A DNA stretch of 50,882 nucleotides from Candidatus Poribacteria bacterium (GTDB lineage: Bacteria; Poribacteria; WGA-4E; JAJDTR01), in NCBI GenBank assembly GCA_028820655.1, contig JAPPIK010000037.1, positions 32,869 through 83,750 on the forward strand, in the 5' to 3' direction. The stretch's first letter is position 1. The number at the start of each line of letters is the position of its first letter. The position numbers and the translations under genes were made by a program. Under the pieces are notes generated by a model, which was not told the origin of the DNA, ran no database searches, and was given only the letters and a program-made list of their open reading frames with translations. Positions 9,089-18,723 of the stretch are shown here, in pieces.

Positions 9089-9889
9089 ATGAACATACCC
9101 CAAAATGACACATCCGAACAGCCAAACCGTTGGCAAAGATTTCAAAACACCGTTGTTTGGGAATACATTCAGGTTGCCGTTGTTGCTTTTGTGCTTGTCT
9201 TTGGGTTTATTCGCCCATTCGTTATCGAACCGTTCAAAATCCCCTCCGGGTCCATGGAGAACACACTACTCATCGGAGATCGCATTCTCGTCTGTAAATT
9301 CATCTACGGGATCAAAATCCCCGGTACGGATATCAAACTGTTCGATTTTCACAATCCTGCCCGCGGGGATGTGTTCGTATTCATCCCCCCGCATGAAAAG
9401 GCAAAGAACTTCATCAAACGGGTGGTTGCTATTGAAGGGGACAACGTGGAAACCAAGGGAGAAACACTCCGAGTCAACGGCAAAGCGGTTGATGACAGCA
9501 ATTATACCAAACACGTTTCATTGCCTTATCATCGGAGAGACTTTCCGCCCTTTATCAGACCGCAATTTGTGCCCGACGGTGAAGCATTTGCCGATTTCAA
9601 GCTTTCGCGGGATCGATTTTACCGCAAGTTTCCGGATGGAAAACCATTCTCGCTTCCCGAAGGATTCGTTTTTGCGATGGGCGATAATCGAGATCAAAGC
9701 AGCGACAGCAGAACATGGGGACCTGCCTTGCTTGAGAACGTCAAAGGGCAGGCGTTCATGGTCTATTGGTCGTACGATAACATTGGCAGACGGGGTAATC
9801 CGTGGGCAGTCTGGGAAATTCCAAAGCGAATTCGATTTAATCGTGTCGGCAAGTTGATCCGCTCGGAGTTCGATGGAAGTCCGGAGTGA
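9089..9889 (+). CDS. lepB: Signal peptidase I
   Basis: Membrane serine protease that removes signal peptides on the outer face of the inner membrane. One hydrophobic anchor (about 23-43) precedes the catalytic serine in IPSGSM (Ser55). The general-base lysine is Lys110 in FIKRVVAIEGDNVE. The late family block is MGDNRDQSSDSRTWGP. 266 residues. A good GGAGGT lies about ten bases before the ATG. lepA is upstream. The next gene, an ABC ATPase, starts 21 bases after the stop and may be co-transcribed, but is unrelated in function. Confidence 0.96.
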   Translation: MNIPQNDTSEQPNRWQRFQNTVVWEYIQVAVVAFVLVFGFIRPFVIEPFKIPSGSMENTLLIGDRILVCKFIYGIKIPGTDIKLFDFHNPARGDVFVFIPPHEKAKNFIKRVVAIEGDNVETKGETLRVNGKAVDDSNYTKHVSLPYHRRDFPPFIRPQFVPDGEAFADFKLSRDRFYRKFPDGKPFSLPEGFVFAMGDNRDQSSDSRTWGPALLENVKGQAFMVYWSYDNIGRRGNPWAVWEIPKRIRFNRVGKLIRSEFDGSPE

Positions 9890-9910
9890 CGCACGAAAGG
9901 CAGCGTTGAG

Positions 9911-11011
9911 TTGACCTTGGAAATTCGTTTAGATCATATTGTCAAGACATTCGATACCACGAAGGCGGTGAATGATGTCAGCCTCGAAATTCGGGAGGGC
10001 GAACTTTTTTTCCTCCTCGGTCCTTCCGGATGCGGCAAGACAACGTGTCTTCGGATAATTGCCGGCTTCTATCAACCCGATGCGGGTCGATTAATGTTCG
10101 GCGATAGTCTCATGAACGGCGTGCCGCCGCACAAACGGAACACTGGAATGGTATTCCAAAATTATGCGCTGTGGCCGCACATGACCGTGTCCGAGAACAT
10201 TGAGTACGGTCTTGTACTTCGCAAAGTTGACAAGGGGACAAGGGAAAAACGTGTCGCCGAGGCGCTTGCGATGGTGCAGATGCCAGACTACGGTGATCGG
10301 CCGGTGAACAAGCTTTCCGGTGGACAGCAGCAACGAATCGCGCTCGCGCGAGCCTTGGTCATTGAACCCAGTGTGCTGTTGCTCGACGAACCTTTGAGCA
10401 ATCTCGACGCACAGTTGCGCCTCGAAATGCGTCACGAGATTAAACAGATTCACTCGCGTTCCCAAACCACCGCCGTCTATGTTACTCACGATCAATCTGA
10501 GGCGCTCTCTCTCGCGGACCGTATGGCGATTATGAAGGATGGTGAGATTGTGCAGGTGGGCACGCCGCGCGAAATCTACCGTTGCCCTGCCAACGCTTTT
10601 GTTGCCAGTTTTGTCGGGGAGACAAACTTTATCAGCGGAAAGATTCGGTCGATTTCCAACGGGTCGGCCGAGATTGAAACGCCGATTGGCATACTTCATT
10701 CCACGTCGGTCTACCATGACTTCGCAGCCGGTGAAGACACAATATGCTCCATTCGTCCAGAGGCGATCAACTCAGCCGAGAAAATCCCACCGACTGCGCC
10801 GAATCAGCATCATGCGAGGGTGATTGATGCGACCTATTTGGGGCGAGTGGAGGAATTCCAACTTTCGATTTCCGACGATGCTAGAATCAAGGCAGTGTTC
10901 CACAACCCCGGCACCAATGACAAACAAATGAGCGATACGTTGCGGTTTTGGATTCGACCTGAGGATGTTACCCCGTTGCCCGCTCACAATTCGCACCCAC
11001 GAACGGGTTAG
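9911..11011 (+). CDS. ABC transporter ATPase, MalK/UgpC/PotA type
   Basis: ATP-hydrolysing subunit of an importer. Walker A GPSGCGKT (37-44), Q-loop FQNYALWPHMTV, signature LSGGQQQRIALARAL, Walker B LLLDEPLSNLD and the H-loop VTHDQSEAL are all intact. The last 120 residues form a TOBE-type domain (VASFVGETNFISG onward), typical of carbohydrate, polyamine and iron importers (CUT1 class). The start is TTG 9911, which gives the normal N-terminus LEIRLDHIVKTF. No permease or binding-protein gene is next to it, so it may serve a transporter encoded elsewhere, as MsmX-type shared ATPases do. Substrate cannot be called. Confidence 0.9.
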   Translation: MTLEIRLDHIVKTFDTTKAVNDVSLEIREGELFFLLGPSGCGKTTCLRIIAGFYQPDAGRLMFGDSLMNGVPPHKRNTGMVFQNYALWPHMTVSENIEYGLVLRKVDKGTREKRVAEALAMVQMPDYGDRPVNKLSGGQQQRIALARALVIEPSVLLLDEPLSNLDAQLRLEMRHEIKQIHSRSQTTAVYVTHDQSEALSLADRMAIMKDGEIVQVGTPREIYRCPANAFVASFVGETNFISGKIRSISNGSAEIETPIGILHSTSVYHDFAAGEDTICSIRPEAINSAEKIPPTAPNQHHARVIDATYLGRVEEFQLSISDDARIKAVFHNPGTNDKQMSDTLRFWIRPEDVTPLPAHNSHPRTG

Positions 11012-11195
11012 GGGTGTTTGATTTCGATCCGCGTAGAAATCGTTCCGGTACGACCCTTCCTACTTTCGCGTAGAACTTGCCGTAACGCGCGGTGGCTTTA
11101 GGTATACGCGCCAATCTATCAATTCATGCGCACATGACGCCTGGGGTGGACTCATCGATCAACGATGTTTATCCGCAATCTGAAGTGTACCGGTC

Positions 11196-14100
11196 ATGCG
11201 ATACACGTCTAATCAAAAGAAAGCCCACGACTTAAAGCGACACATCGGTGTAACAGCCGGAGCCGGATCGGGGAAAACGGAGGTGCTGGCAAATCGCTAC
11301 CTCCGAATTCTGCTTGAATCCGACGCATCCGTGCGGGAGATCGCTGCCATCACCTTCACGCAGAAAGCCGCGGCCGAACTAAAAAAGCGGGTACTCAAGA
11401 AGATTGAGGAGAAAACTGCCTCAAGCGCCGGCAACGATTCCCTTTTGTCAAAATTAGAAACTATCCGCGAAGAATTCACCGCCGCCCCCATCTCCACAAT
11501 TCACGAGTTCTGTGCACGAATCTTGCGCCAATTTCCGGTTAGAGGAATCGGTTCGGGATTCGATGTTTTGCAGGGGATCGACCAATGGCTCATGCTGCGA
11601 GACACTGTAGGTTCGACGCTGAGATCCATTGCTTATCGCCCGCGGGGAGATGAGACACGGGAAAAACTTGCCAACCTGCTGCGAATATTCGGTCGCAGGA
11701 AACTTGAGTCCATCTTCACCAAACTGTTGAATCATCGAGAGGTAACCAATCGCTTGTCCGATTCCCTTTATCGGGAATCGGAGGAGCAAATCCTGACAGT
11801 GTGGGAGGGATTCATATCGGCGGAACTGGGCCAAAGCGTGGAAGAGCAATTTCCGATAGAACACTGGCTGAAATCCTTAAAGGCGGTTTTGAAAGTTGCG
11901 AAAGGTATAGCCGCGATCAAAGTTGGAGATTTGACGAAGCAGCTACAGAACGCGGCGAACGGGAGCGCGGCGCTGCCGATTCTCTCCGAGATTTCCCTCT
12001 TGATTTTAACCCGAGCCGGCGATATTGCCAAACAGGACTTTCTTGGAAGGGGAGTTGACACTACGGAAGTTGAGGCTGACATTACATTTCTCACCGAAGC
12101 AGCCCGGTACTTTCGATCCTATTCTCCTCTCGCGGATGACGATGCCTTTCTTATTCATGTAACACAGCCGTTGTTGGCCGTCTACGATGAGATACACGAG
12201 CGATACACGAATACCAAGCTGCAACAGGGCGTATTGGACTTTGAAGACCTTCAGATCGAGGTCAGGAATCTGTTACGAGATGACGCGATCCGGAGAAACC
12301 TTGCTCGACAGTATTCCTATATCATGATAGATGAATATCAGGACACCAACAGATTGCAATACGACATCATCAAGCCGTTGGTGTCCGATTTCGAAACGGG
12401 TAACCTGTTCGTCGTTGGAGACCGGAAACAGAGCATTTACGGATTTCGAGGTGCGGATGTTCGGATATTCGGCCAAACCTTGACCGGAATTGGCGCGCAT
12501 CAATCTGGTAAAATTGATGATTTTATATGGGAGGCGGAATCGCTTCAAGCGAATGCAGCCGAAAAGCAGGGCGATATCCATCTTCCGGAGGCGTTTCGTT
12601 TCCTGCGGAATCTTGTCGGTTTTGTAAATCTGGTCTTTGGACATGTAATGGGCGATGGAAGGCTGAATGAGTTTGAAGTGGCGTATGAACCGCTAATCAT
12701 GTGTCGGAAAAACGAGGTGCCCGGTGACGTAGAATTACTCATTGGGGGAGAGTCGTGCGCCCGAGAAAATGAGCTCATCGCCAGGCGTATCCGTCACTTG
12801 ATTCAGTCCGAGGACCTCGTTTGGGATCGCAACACGGAAGAGCCGCGTCCAATTCAATACGGCGACATTGCAATCCTCCTCCGGAGTCGTACGCGGCTAC
12901 CCGATATCGAGTCGGCGCTGATCCAAGCGAGGATTCCGTATTCCGTCGCTAGCGGGATTGGGTTTTATCAGCGGCAGGAGATCTATGATATCTGCAACTA
13001 CCTGCAGTTTATGGAAGATCCTACCAGCGATGTGGCGCTGATCGGAATCTTACGGGGACCGTTTTTTGGTATCTCCGATGGGGAGTTGTTTGAAATCTCA
13101 CAGTACTCCGACCAGGGTTCATTGTGGGAGAGAGCGAAGCACTACGTGGGTGAAAACAGCGCCTCTGTCACGATCAGCAATGACCACAGTCAGGTACAGG
13201 ACTCCGGTAGGCGGTCCGGCGTGCAACCTTCAGACTTTATTGTGTTCGCCTGCGAGACTTTAGAAAATCATCTGAAGATCCGCCATCTCCTGCCCATCGC
13301 GACACTCATTCGCCGGATTGTCAACGACACGGGAATGATTGGAACGTTGTCCGTGGGGTTATCCGGCGGACAGCGATGGGCAAATTACGAAAAACTACTG
13401 TCAATTGCACGCGAATTTGACAAATCGGAATATTCGGAGCTTTCCGGTTTCATAGAACGGCTGAATCTATTGATTGAAGAGGAGGACCGCGAAGGCCAGG
13501 CAGCAATCGACTCTTCGGAGGATGTCGTTCAAGTGATGACCGTTCATGGTGCGAAAGGGCTGGAGTTTCCCGTGGTGATCCTTCCTTACCTAAACCGAAA
13601 ATTCAAATTCGACCCGGAACCGATTATCGACGATGAAATTGGCATAGGTTTTAGTCCGGCAAATCCCGATAAGAACTACGAGGACAGCCTCCCGTCAATT
13701 TCCGGAGCCATGAAAACTCGGCAGAATCATAAAACCGTAGCAGAAGAAAAGAGGCTGTTCTATGTTGCGGTTACCCGCGCTCGCGACAGACTCATCCTCT
13801 CGGGATCCATGGATTCAAATGATAAACCAGGAAGGAATTCTTGGTTTGGGTGGTTGCTAAACGCCCTCGAACTAACTCAGACGCCTTCCGAATCTCGGAT
13901 CGAATTTCCCGTGACAATTGAAGCCTTGACAGAAGATTCGCGAACACCGATATCGTTCAATCTCCCCATCCGCATATTCCGTTCCATTGAGGAGATGGAT
14001 CTTTCCAACGAAACACCGATGCCCGCGCTCACTCCCGTCGACTTTCCCGAAATCCGCATACAGTCGCTTGAAAGTCCGTCGGCCAACGAATATCTGTCGG

Positions 14101-14840
14101 TGCAAAAACTCCTGAGTTACAGCCACTGTCCGACTAAATTTTACCTCAACCATAGACTCGGACTGTCGGCCGGGACCGTACTCGCCATGGAAGAAGATGA
14201 GTCGGTTGCGAAAGACTTCGAAGGGAGTCCAATAGATTGGGTGGTTCGCAGAGTGCTTTCTCAACTAAGAACACCTGAGGATTGCGAGCAAGATTTGGGC
14301 GAGTTAATCAATACTGCCGCACACGCCTTATCAGCCATGTTGGCAGAGGATGAGGCGGTTCTCCACGTGAGGCGCTTCTTGGATTCCGATGTGGGCAAGC
14401 TGGCGTTAGCTGCCGGTGATAGTTTTTGCGAACACGAAATCCACGCGCTACTCGGCGATCACGTTGTCCACGGAATAGTTGATCGCCTATTTAAAGGTGC
14501 CAATGGGCTGTGGCAGATCGTTGATTATGAAACCAATCAATTCGATGCGTCCGAGATTGAGACGTGGATTGACTACTACCGCCCCAAGGTCGAGTTGAAC
14601 GCAATTTTGGTTCATCGGCTTTACCCGGAGCAGTCGGTGATACCGGCAACAATCTTCTTTACCTCACTTGCTGAAGCTTGTCCTATATTCCTCAACGCGG
14701 ACGAGTTGGATAGTATCGAACAACAGTGGATTAAAAAACTCGAAACCCTCCAGAGGGGGAATTTCGAGAAAAACAGAGGCCACTGTCCGTTTTGCCCATA
14801 CTTCGTTGATGGACGGTGCCTGCTCCCCGATCCGGAGTAG
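11196..14840 (+). CDS. AddA/UvrD-like helicase with a degenerate Fe-S nuclease domain
   Basis: A 1214-residue superfamily-1A helicase related to AddA and RecB. All helicase motifs are present: Walker A AGAGSGKT (21-28), FTQKAAAEL, DEYQDTN (Asp379), GDRKQSIYGFRGAD, VMTVHGAKGLEFPVV, and LFYVAVTRARDRL. The C-terminal 240 residues match RecB-type nucleases: GIVDRLF (Asp1096), then DYET where the family has DYKT, so the catalytic lysine is Glu1112. Four cysteines, Cys978 (HCPTKF) and Cys1197/1200/1208 (CPFCPYFVDGRC), fit the Fe-S clamp known from AddB and Cas4. The partner addB is not in the window. The UAG stop is part of a GTAG-hairpin. Likely DNA repair or recombination; nuclease activity is doubtful. 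Confidence 0.88.
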   Translation: MRYTSNQKKAHDLKRHIGVTAGAGSGKTEVLANRYLRILLESDASVREIAAITFTQKAAAELKKRVLKKIEEKTASSAGNDSLLSKLETIREEFTAAPISTIHEFCARILRQFPVRGIGSGFDVLQGIDQWLMLRDTVGSTLRSIAYRPRGDETREKLANLLRIFGRRKLESIFTKLLNHREVTNRLSDSLYRESEEQILTVWEGFISAELGQSVEEQFPIEHWLKSLKAVLKVAKGIAAIKVGDLTKQLQNAANGSAALPILSEISLLILTRAGDIAKQDFLGRGVDTTEVEADITFLTEAARYFRSYSPLADDDAFLIHVTQPLLAVYDEIHERYTNTKLQQGVLDFEDLQIEVRNLLRDDAIRRNLARQYSYIMIDEYQDTNRLQYDIIKPLVSDFETGNLFVVGDRKQSIYGFRGADVRIFGQTLTGIGAHQSGKIDDFIWEAESLQANAAEKQGDIHLPEAFRFLRNLVGFVNLVFGHVMGDGRLNEFEVAYEPLIMCRKNEVPGDVELLIGGESCARENELIARRIRHLIQSEDLVWDRNTEEPRPIQYGDIAILLRSRTRLPDIESALIQARIPYSVASGIGFYQRQEIYDICNYLQFMEDPTSDVALIGILRGPFFGISDGELFEISQYSDQGSLWERAKHYVGENSASVTISNDHSQVQDSGRRSGVQPSDFIVFACETLENHLKIRHLLPIATLIRRIVNDTGMIGTLSVGLSGGQRWANYEKLLSIAREFDKSEYSELSGFIERLNLLIEEEDREGQAAIDSSEDVVQVMTVHGAKGLEFPVVILPYLNRKFKFDPEPIIDDEIGIGFSPANPDKNYEDSLPSISGAMKTRQNHKTVAEEKRLFYVAVTRARDRLILSGSMDSNDKPGRNSWFGWLLNALELTQTPSESRIEFPVTIEALTEDSRTPISFNLPIRIFRSIEEMDLSNETPMPALTPVDFPEIRIQSLESPSANEYLSVQKLLSYSHCPTKFYLNHRLGLSAGTVLAMEEDESVAKDFEGSPIDWVVRRVLSQLRTPEDCEQDLGELINTAAHALSAMLAEDEAVLHVRRFLDSDVGKLALAAGDSFCEHEIHALLGDHVVHGIVDRLFKGANGLWQIVDYETNQFDASEIETWIDYYRPKVELNAILVHRLYPEQSVIPATIFFTSLAEACPIFLNADELDSIEQQWIKKLETLQRGNFEKNRGHCPFCPYFVDGRCLLPDPE

Positions 14841-14858
14841 CACAATTCATTGTGCGTC
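14837..14858. repeat. GTAG-hairpin overlapping the helicase stop codon
   Basis: GTAGCACAATTCATTGTGCG: arms GCACAAT and ATTGTGC around TC. The TAG inside GTAG is the stop codon of the helicase gene. Same sequence as the arrays at 34.25 kb and 50.6 kb. Confidence 0.65.
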
Positions 14859-14896
14859 TCTCCGTTTCGAGGAACAGTCCCGTTACCAAAACTTAG

Positions 14897-14924
14897 CTGA
14901 CTTTTCACCTCAATATGATATAAT
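14897..14924 (+). promoter_or_regulatory. Candidate promoter of the TonB-dependent receptor
   Basis: CTGACT (14897-14902), a 16-bp spacer and a perfect TATAAT (14919-14924) in an AT-rich stretch about 100 bases before the receptor ATG. The -10 box is exact, the -35 is 4 of 6. Confidence 0.45.
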
Positions 14925-15022
14925 ATCGATTACACATTGAACATTGGCTGTGGGATTCTCCCGCCCCAACATCTCTATCTCAAATCTCATCCAAAATCTC
15001 CCGGAATTCTTGGACAGAAAAT

Positions 15023-17260
15023 ATGAACTTTGGCAAGCAACTATGCGCTCTCGCTTCCCTGATCACGCTGTCGATCTCCTCTATAGCCGCTACCGACGAG
15101 GAAGCCGAAGAGAGCATTATGATGGAAGAGGTGGTGGTTACCGCCCGCAAGCGCGAGCAGCGCTCTTTCGAGGTGCCGCTCTCCGTTTCGACTATTCGTG
15201 GCGAGAAATCCGATGCCCTGCGCTCATCTGGCGTGGATGTACGATTCTTGTCGAACCGCACGCCCAGTCTGCAGATGGAGTCCTCGTTCGGACGTGTCTT
15301 CCCGCGCTTTTACATCCGCGGTCTAGGCAATACCGACTTCGACCTCAACGCTTCGCAGTCGGTTTCGGTTCTTCACGACGGCGTCGTGCTCGAAAACGCT
15401 CTGTTGAAGGGGTTCCCCGCCTTCGACCTCGACCGGATTGAGGTGCTGCGGGGACCGCAAGGCACGCTTTTTGGACGCAACACGCCTGCAGGCGCCGTAA
15501 AGTTTGAGTCCGCGCGTCCCAACCGGAACCTAGAGGGCTACGGGCGGTTGAGTTACGGGCGGTTCAACAGCGTTAATTTCGAGGGAGCCGTGTCTGGCTC
15601 GCTTGTCCCGTCCGTGCTCGCCGCGCGGCTATCGCTTCTCACCCAGCGGCGCGGCGACTGGGTAGATAACGAGCATACGGGAGAAGAAAACGTCCTGGGA
15701 GGACATCGAGACCTGGCCGGACGTCTGCAACTGTTGTGGACCCCCACGCCGGAGTTGGAGGCATGGTTCAAGTACCACACTCGCGACCTTGATGGCACTG
15801 CACGCCTGTTTCGTGCCAATATCCTGTTGCAAGATGAAGGGGATTTGGTGCCGGATTTTGCTCGTGACGGTATCGCGCACGACGGACGCAATGAGCAAAC
15901 CCTGAGAACGCACGGCTTGGCGGCTGAAGTGCGTTACGATATAGGGAACTTCCAACTGGTTTCACTGACGGGTCTTGAGCGGCTAACCACGTTTTCTCGC
16001 GGCGACATAGACGGCGGGTACGGTGCGGTGTTCAGCCCGCCGAGCGGCCCGGGTGAGATCCCCTTCCCGTCCGAAACCGCGTCCGGCATTCCGGCCCTGC
16101 GCCAGTTCAGCCAGGAAGTCCGCCTGATGAGTCCCGCAGCGCGCCGCCTCGCCTATCAGTTTGGCGTGTACTATTTCCAAGAGTTCGTGGAGATGGAGGA
16201 TTTCAACTACAACACCCTGGCTGGAGGTACTTTGGATGGGATGGTGCGCCAGGAGCAGGAAGCCACGGCGCTAGCGGCGTTCGCCGCAATGAGTTTCCAG
16301 TGGCTCGAAGATGTGGAGGTGAGTGCAGGGCTGCGATTGTCTGATGATTCGAAAGATTATTACGCATGGCGAGAAGCTGCACCTGCCGTAACCGGCGCAG
16401 GTCCGCTCGGCCCCGTTCAGCAGAACCCTCAAGCTAGGGTATGGAGCGGCGATTTGAGTCTACGCTATCGTGCGGCGCCCGGCGTGCAGACCTATCTGCG
16501 CGCGGCGCGGGGATTTCGTGCCCCCAGCATTCAGGGACGTTTGCTGTTTGGCGACGCCGTTACCTTGGCGGACACGGAGACCATACTCTCGGTTGAAGGA
16601 GGCACGAAGTTACGCTTGTGGGAACAACGGCTGCACCTGAATTTGGCGGCGTTCCAATACTTAATGCAGGACCAGCAACTCACCGCGGTGGGCGGCGAAA
16701 CCAATTTTAATCGCTTGGTGAACGCCGAGAGCACGGTTGGACGCGGGGTTGAGGCGGAGCTTACCCTGATTCCGATGACGTCATTGGAGGTTTCAGCCGG
16801 ACTTAGCTACAACCGCACGCGTATTGATGATCCGAAATTGGCGATACAGGGCTGCGGTGCGCCGTGTACGGTTCTGGACCCGCCCGCCTCCGCCGATGCG
16901 GGCACGTTTTCAATCGACGGGAACGGACTTCCGCAGGCGCCGGGCTGGATTGCCGATGTGACGGCTCGCTACGTTCTCGCGCTTCCCGCAGGTGCACACC
17001 TTGTTGCCTCAACGGACTGGGCTTACCGCAGCCGAGTGCGGTTCTTCCTCTACGATTCCGTGGAATTCGCCGACGATTGGATGCTAGAGGGCGGGGTGCG
17101 ACTGGCGTATATGTTACCGAATGGCGACATAGAGGTGGCGCTTTCGGGGCGCAATATTCTCAACGACACCTCTCCAACGGGCGGCATCGATTTCAACAAT
17201 CTGACCGGCTATGTTAATGAACCTCGGTATTGGAACCTCGAACTGATACGGCGCTTTTGA
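15023..17260 (+). CDS. TonB-dependent outer-membrane receptor
   Basis: 745 residues. A signal peptide (1-23) is followed by a TonB box region EEVVVTARKREQ. The plug domain (about 45-160) has VFPRFYIRGLG, LDRIEVLRGPQGTLFGRNTPAGAVKF. The rest is a 22-strand-type barrel ending in aromatic Phe (LELIRRF), the usual signal for outer-membrane insertion. The best matches I recall are iron-complex and small-nutrient receptors of marine Proteobacteria, so transfer is possible. GC content and codon use look higher than in the flanking genes. No tonB, exbBD or siderophore gene is nearby. Substrate cannot be stated. Confidence 0.93.
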   Translation: MNFGKQLCALASLITLSISSIAATDEEAEESIMMEEVVVTARKREQRSFEVPLSVSTIRGEKSDALRSSGVDVRFLSNRTPSLQMESSFGRVFPRFYIRGLGNTDFDLNASQSVSVLHDGVVLENALLKGFPAFDLDRIEVLRGPQGTLFGRNTPAGAVKFESARPNRNLEGYGRLSYGRFNSVNFEGAVSGSLVPSVLAARLSLLTQRRGDWVDNEHTGEENVLGGHRDLAGRLQLLWTPTPELEAWFKYHTRDLDGTARLFRANILLQDEGDLVPDFARDGIAHDGRNEQTLRTHGLAAEVRYDIGNFQLVSLTGLERLTTFSRGDIDGGYGAVFSPPSGPGEIPFPSETASGIPALRQFSQEVRLMSPAARRLAYQFGVYYFQEFVEMEDFNYNTLAGGTLDGMVRQEQEATALAAFAAMSFQWLEDVEVSAGLRLSDDSKDYYAWREAAPAVTGAGPLGPVQQNPQARVWSGDLSLRYRAAPGVQTYLRAARGFRAPSIQGRLLFGDAVTLADTETILSVEGGTKLRLWEQRLHLNLAAFQYLMQDQQLTAVGGETNFNRLVNAESTVGRGVEAELTLIPMTSLEVSAGLSYNRTRIDDPKLAIQGCGAPCTVLDPPASADAGTFSIDGNGLPQAPGWIADVTARYVLALPAGAHLVASTDWAYRSRVRFFLYDSVEFADDWMLEGGVRLAYMLPNGDIEVALSGRNILNDTSPTGGIDFNNLTGYVNEPRYWNLELIRRF

Positions 17261-17349
17261 ACATCACCGATCTCCAATGCGGAGATGCGGTTGATACGAA
17301 TGAAAACCAACCGATTTTGGTATAGGCAAAGTAGCACAAGGAGATAAAA

Positions 17350-17730
17350 ATGGCAGTATTTTTACACACCCGCGTCCGCGTGAGCGATCTGGATCAGTCT
17401 ATAAAGTGGTACGCCGACCATCTCGGCTTCGTCGTGATGAGCCGGAGCGATAAGTCGCCGGCAGGCAACCAGATCGTGCACATGGAGTTACCCGGAAACC
17501 CGCACACGCTGGAGTTTACCTATTCCCCCGATTACGAGCTCACTGTTCCGGAGGACCTGATGCATTTTGCTATCGGTGTCCCGGACCTCGTGGCGTTCTG
17601 TGACAAGCTGGAAAAAGCCGGTCTTGAAATTTGGCCCGATGAATGGCGCGAACAATTTACTTCGGGTGGATTGAAGATGGCGTTTATCACCGATCCGGAC
17701 GGTTATGAGGTTGAACTACTGGAAAGATAG
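17350..17730 (+). CDS. VOC-family (glyoxalase I-like) protein
   Basis: 126 residues forming two beta-alpha-beta-beta-beta halves. The four metal positions of glyoxalase I appear in order: His6 (HTRV), Glu in HTLEFTY, His in LMHFAIGV and Glu near the end in GYEVELLER. The YADHLGFVV and FITDPDGYEVEL blocks are typical. This fits lactoylglutathione lyase, which detoxifies methylglyoxal, but related dioxygenases and resistance proteins share the fold. The SD is AAGGAGAT, seven bases before the ATG. It stands between the receptor and a repeat-filled gap. Confidence 0.8.
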   Translation: MAVFLHTRVRVSDLDQSIKWYADHLGFVVMSRSDKSPAGNQIVHMELPGNPHTLEFTYSPDYELTVPEDLMHFAIGVPDLVAFCDKLEKAGLEIWPDEWREQFTSGGLKMAFITDPDGYEVELLER

Positions 17731-18090
17731 CACCCGGTTTTCCTGGTGGTCTTTTCACTAAGATTTAGCACTAATCGAAACCGAATTCTTCTACGAAATT
17801 CGGTTCCTACTCGAAATCCTAATGGGTTTTGTGGTAACGATATAGTCGAATCATCGCTGGACAACTAGCCACAGACAATCAAGGTAATCCCATAGTCAAA
17901 TGAATCATTGTTCAGACATTTTATTCATAGGTACACACGTTTCGGTAGGTGCGGTTTCCAACCGCATCTGCGACACTGATAAATTCCGGTTCGGCTAGGA
18001 ATTCGAACCTACCGCATTTTTTAACTACATTTTGGTTTTAGTATAGTGACGAATCTCGTGGTTGTTGTAATCCGTGGATTCTGGAATAAC
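17731..18090. repeat. Gap with two hairpin elements
   Basis: No gene seen. A stem AACCGAATT (17779-17787) pairs with AATTCGGTT (17797-17805) across a nine-base loop. A GTAG-hairpin, GTAGGTGCGGTTTCCAACCGCA, is at 17945-17966. Another hairpin with a similar design to the first lies after hisC (47963). Confidence 0.5.
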
Positions 18091-18125
18091 AAAAAAGCCC
18101 TGTGTATGAATACACAGGGCTTTTT
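18091..18125. terminator. Bidirectional intrinsic terminator
   Basis: Stem GCCCTGTGTA (18097-18106), loop TGAA, stem TACACAGGGC (18111-18120), with a run of A before and T after. It can end rpoZ transcripts on the minus strand and anything reading in from the plus strand. Confidence 0.85.
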
Positions 18126-18149
18126 CAATCGGGAAATCAAGTCTCTTGG

Positions 18150-18500
18150 TTACAGTCCCTCTTCAGCCTCTTCCGAATCTACTGGAGTATCCGTCTCTTC
18201 AGCGTAAATCTCAGGTTGAACGAGTTCAGCCATCTCTTCGCTGTCCTGCGCAGCCTCGGTGAGATCGGTACTGAAGATTATCAGGTCGTCGGACTCTTGT
18301 GCAGATCGGTCCTCATTTCTGTATCCGATCTTGCCGTCAATGAGTTCCTCCGTGGCGACCGTCGCCGGCTTCCGCGTCGACGAACTGAGAAGCGCAAACT
18401 CCCTTTCATTCAATTGGCGTGCACGTTGAGCAGCAATATTTACTGCCAAGTATTTGTTCTCGACTACTTCCAGTATGTCCTCTAGGAAAACCATCGCCAT
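18150..18500 (-). CDS. rpoZ: RNA polymerase omega subunit with acidic tail
   Basis: The first 60 residues match omega: ENKYLAVNIAAQRARQLNE, then KPATVATEELIDGKIGY. Omega assists assembly of the beta-prime subunit. The last half (about residues 61-116) is unusually acidic, rich in Glu and Asp and low in complexity. Total 116 residues, longer than the usual 70-90. The start at 18500 has AGGCAGGA upstream. A strong terminator follows directly after the stop. The usual neighbour gmk is absent. The omega call is good; the role of the tail is unknown. Confidence 0.82.
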   Translation of the reverse strand: MAMVFLEDILEVVENKYLAVNIAAQRARQLNEREFALLSSSTRKPATVATEELIDGKIGYRNEDRSAQESDDLIIFSTDLTEAAQDSEEMAELVQPEIYAEETDTPVDSEEAEEGL

Positions 18501-18723
18501 GCGTTATATTCCTGCCTTCTTTAGAGTATGTCCATTTTGGAACAACGAACTACGTTACTAGCCCTCGTATTCTGGAATGGGAGGCAATACTTAATGGTAC
18601 ACGTTAATCCACCGAGAAGTCAAGTCGATTTTAAGCGGCTGGAGGGACAATCCTTCAAGCGGGAGTAAGCCATCTGTTACCGACACGGCTACGTCCCTGA
18701 GTCCTGCGAAGTAGAACACTCGC

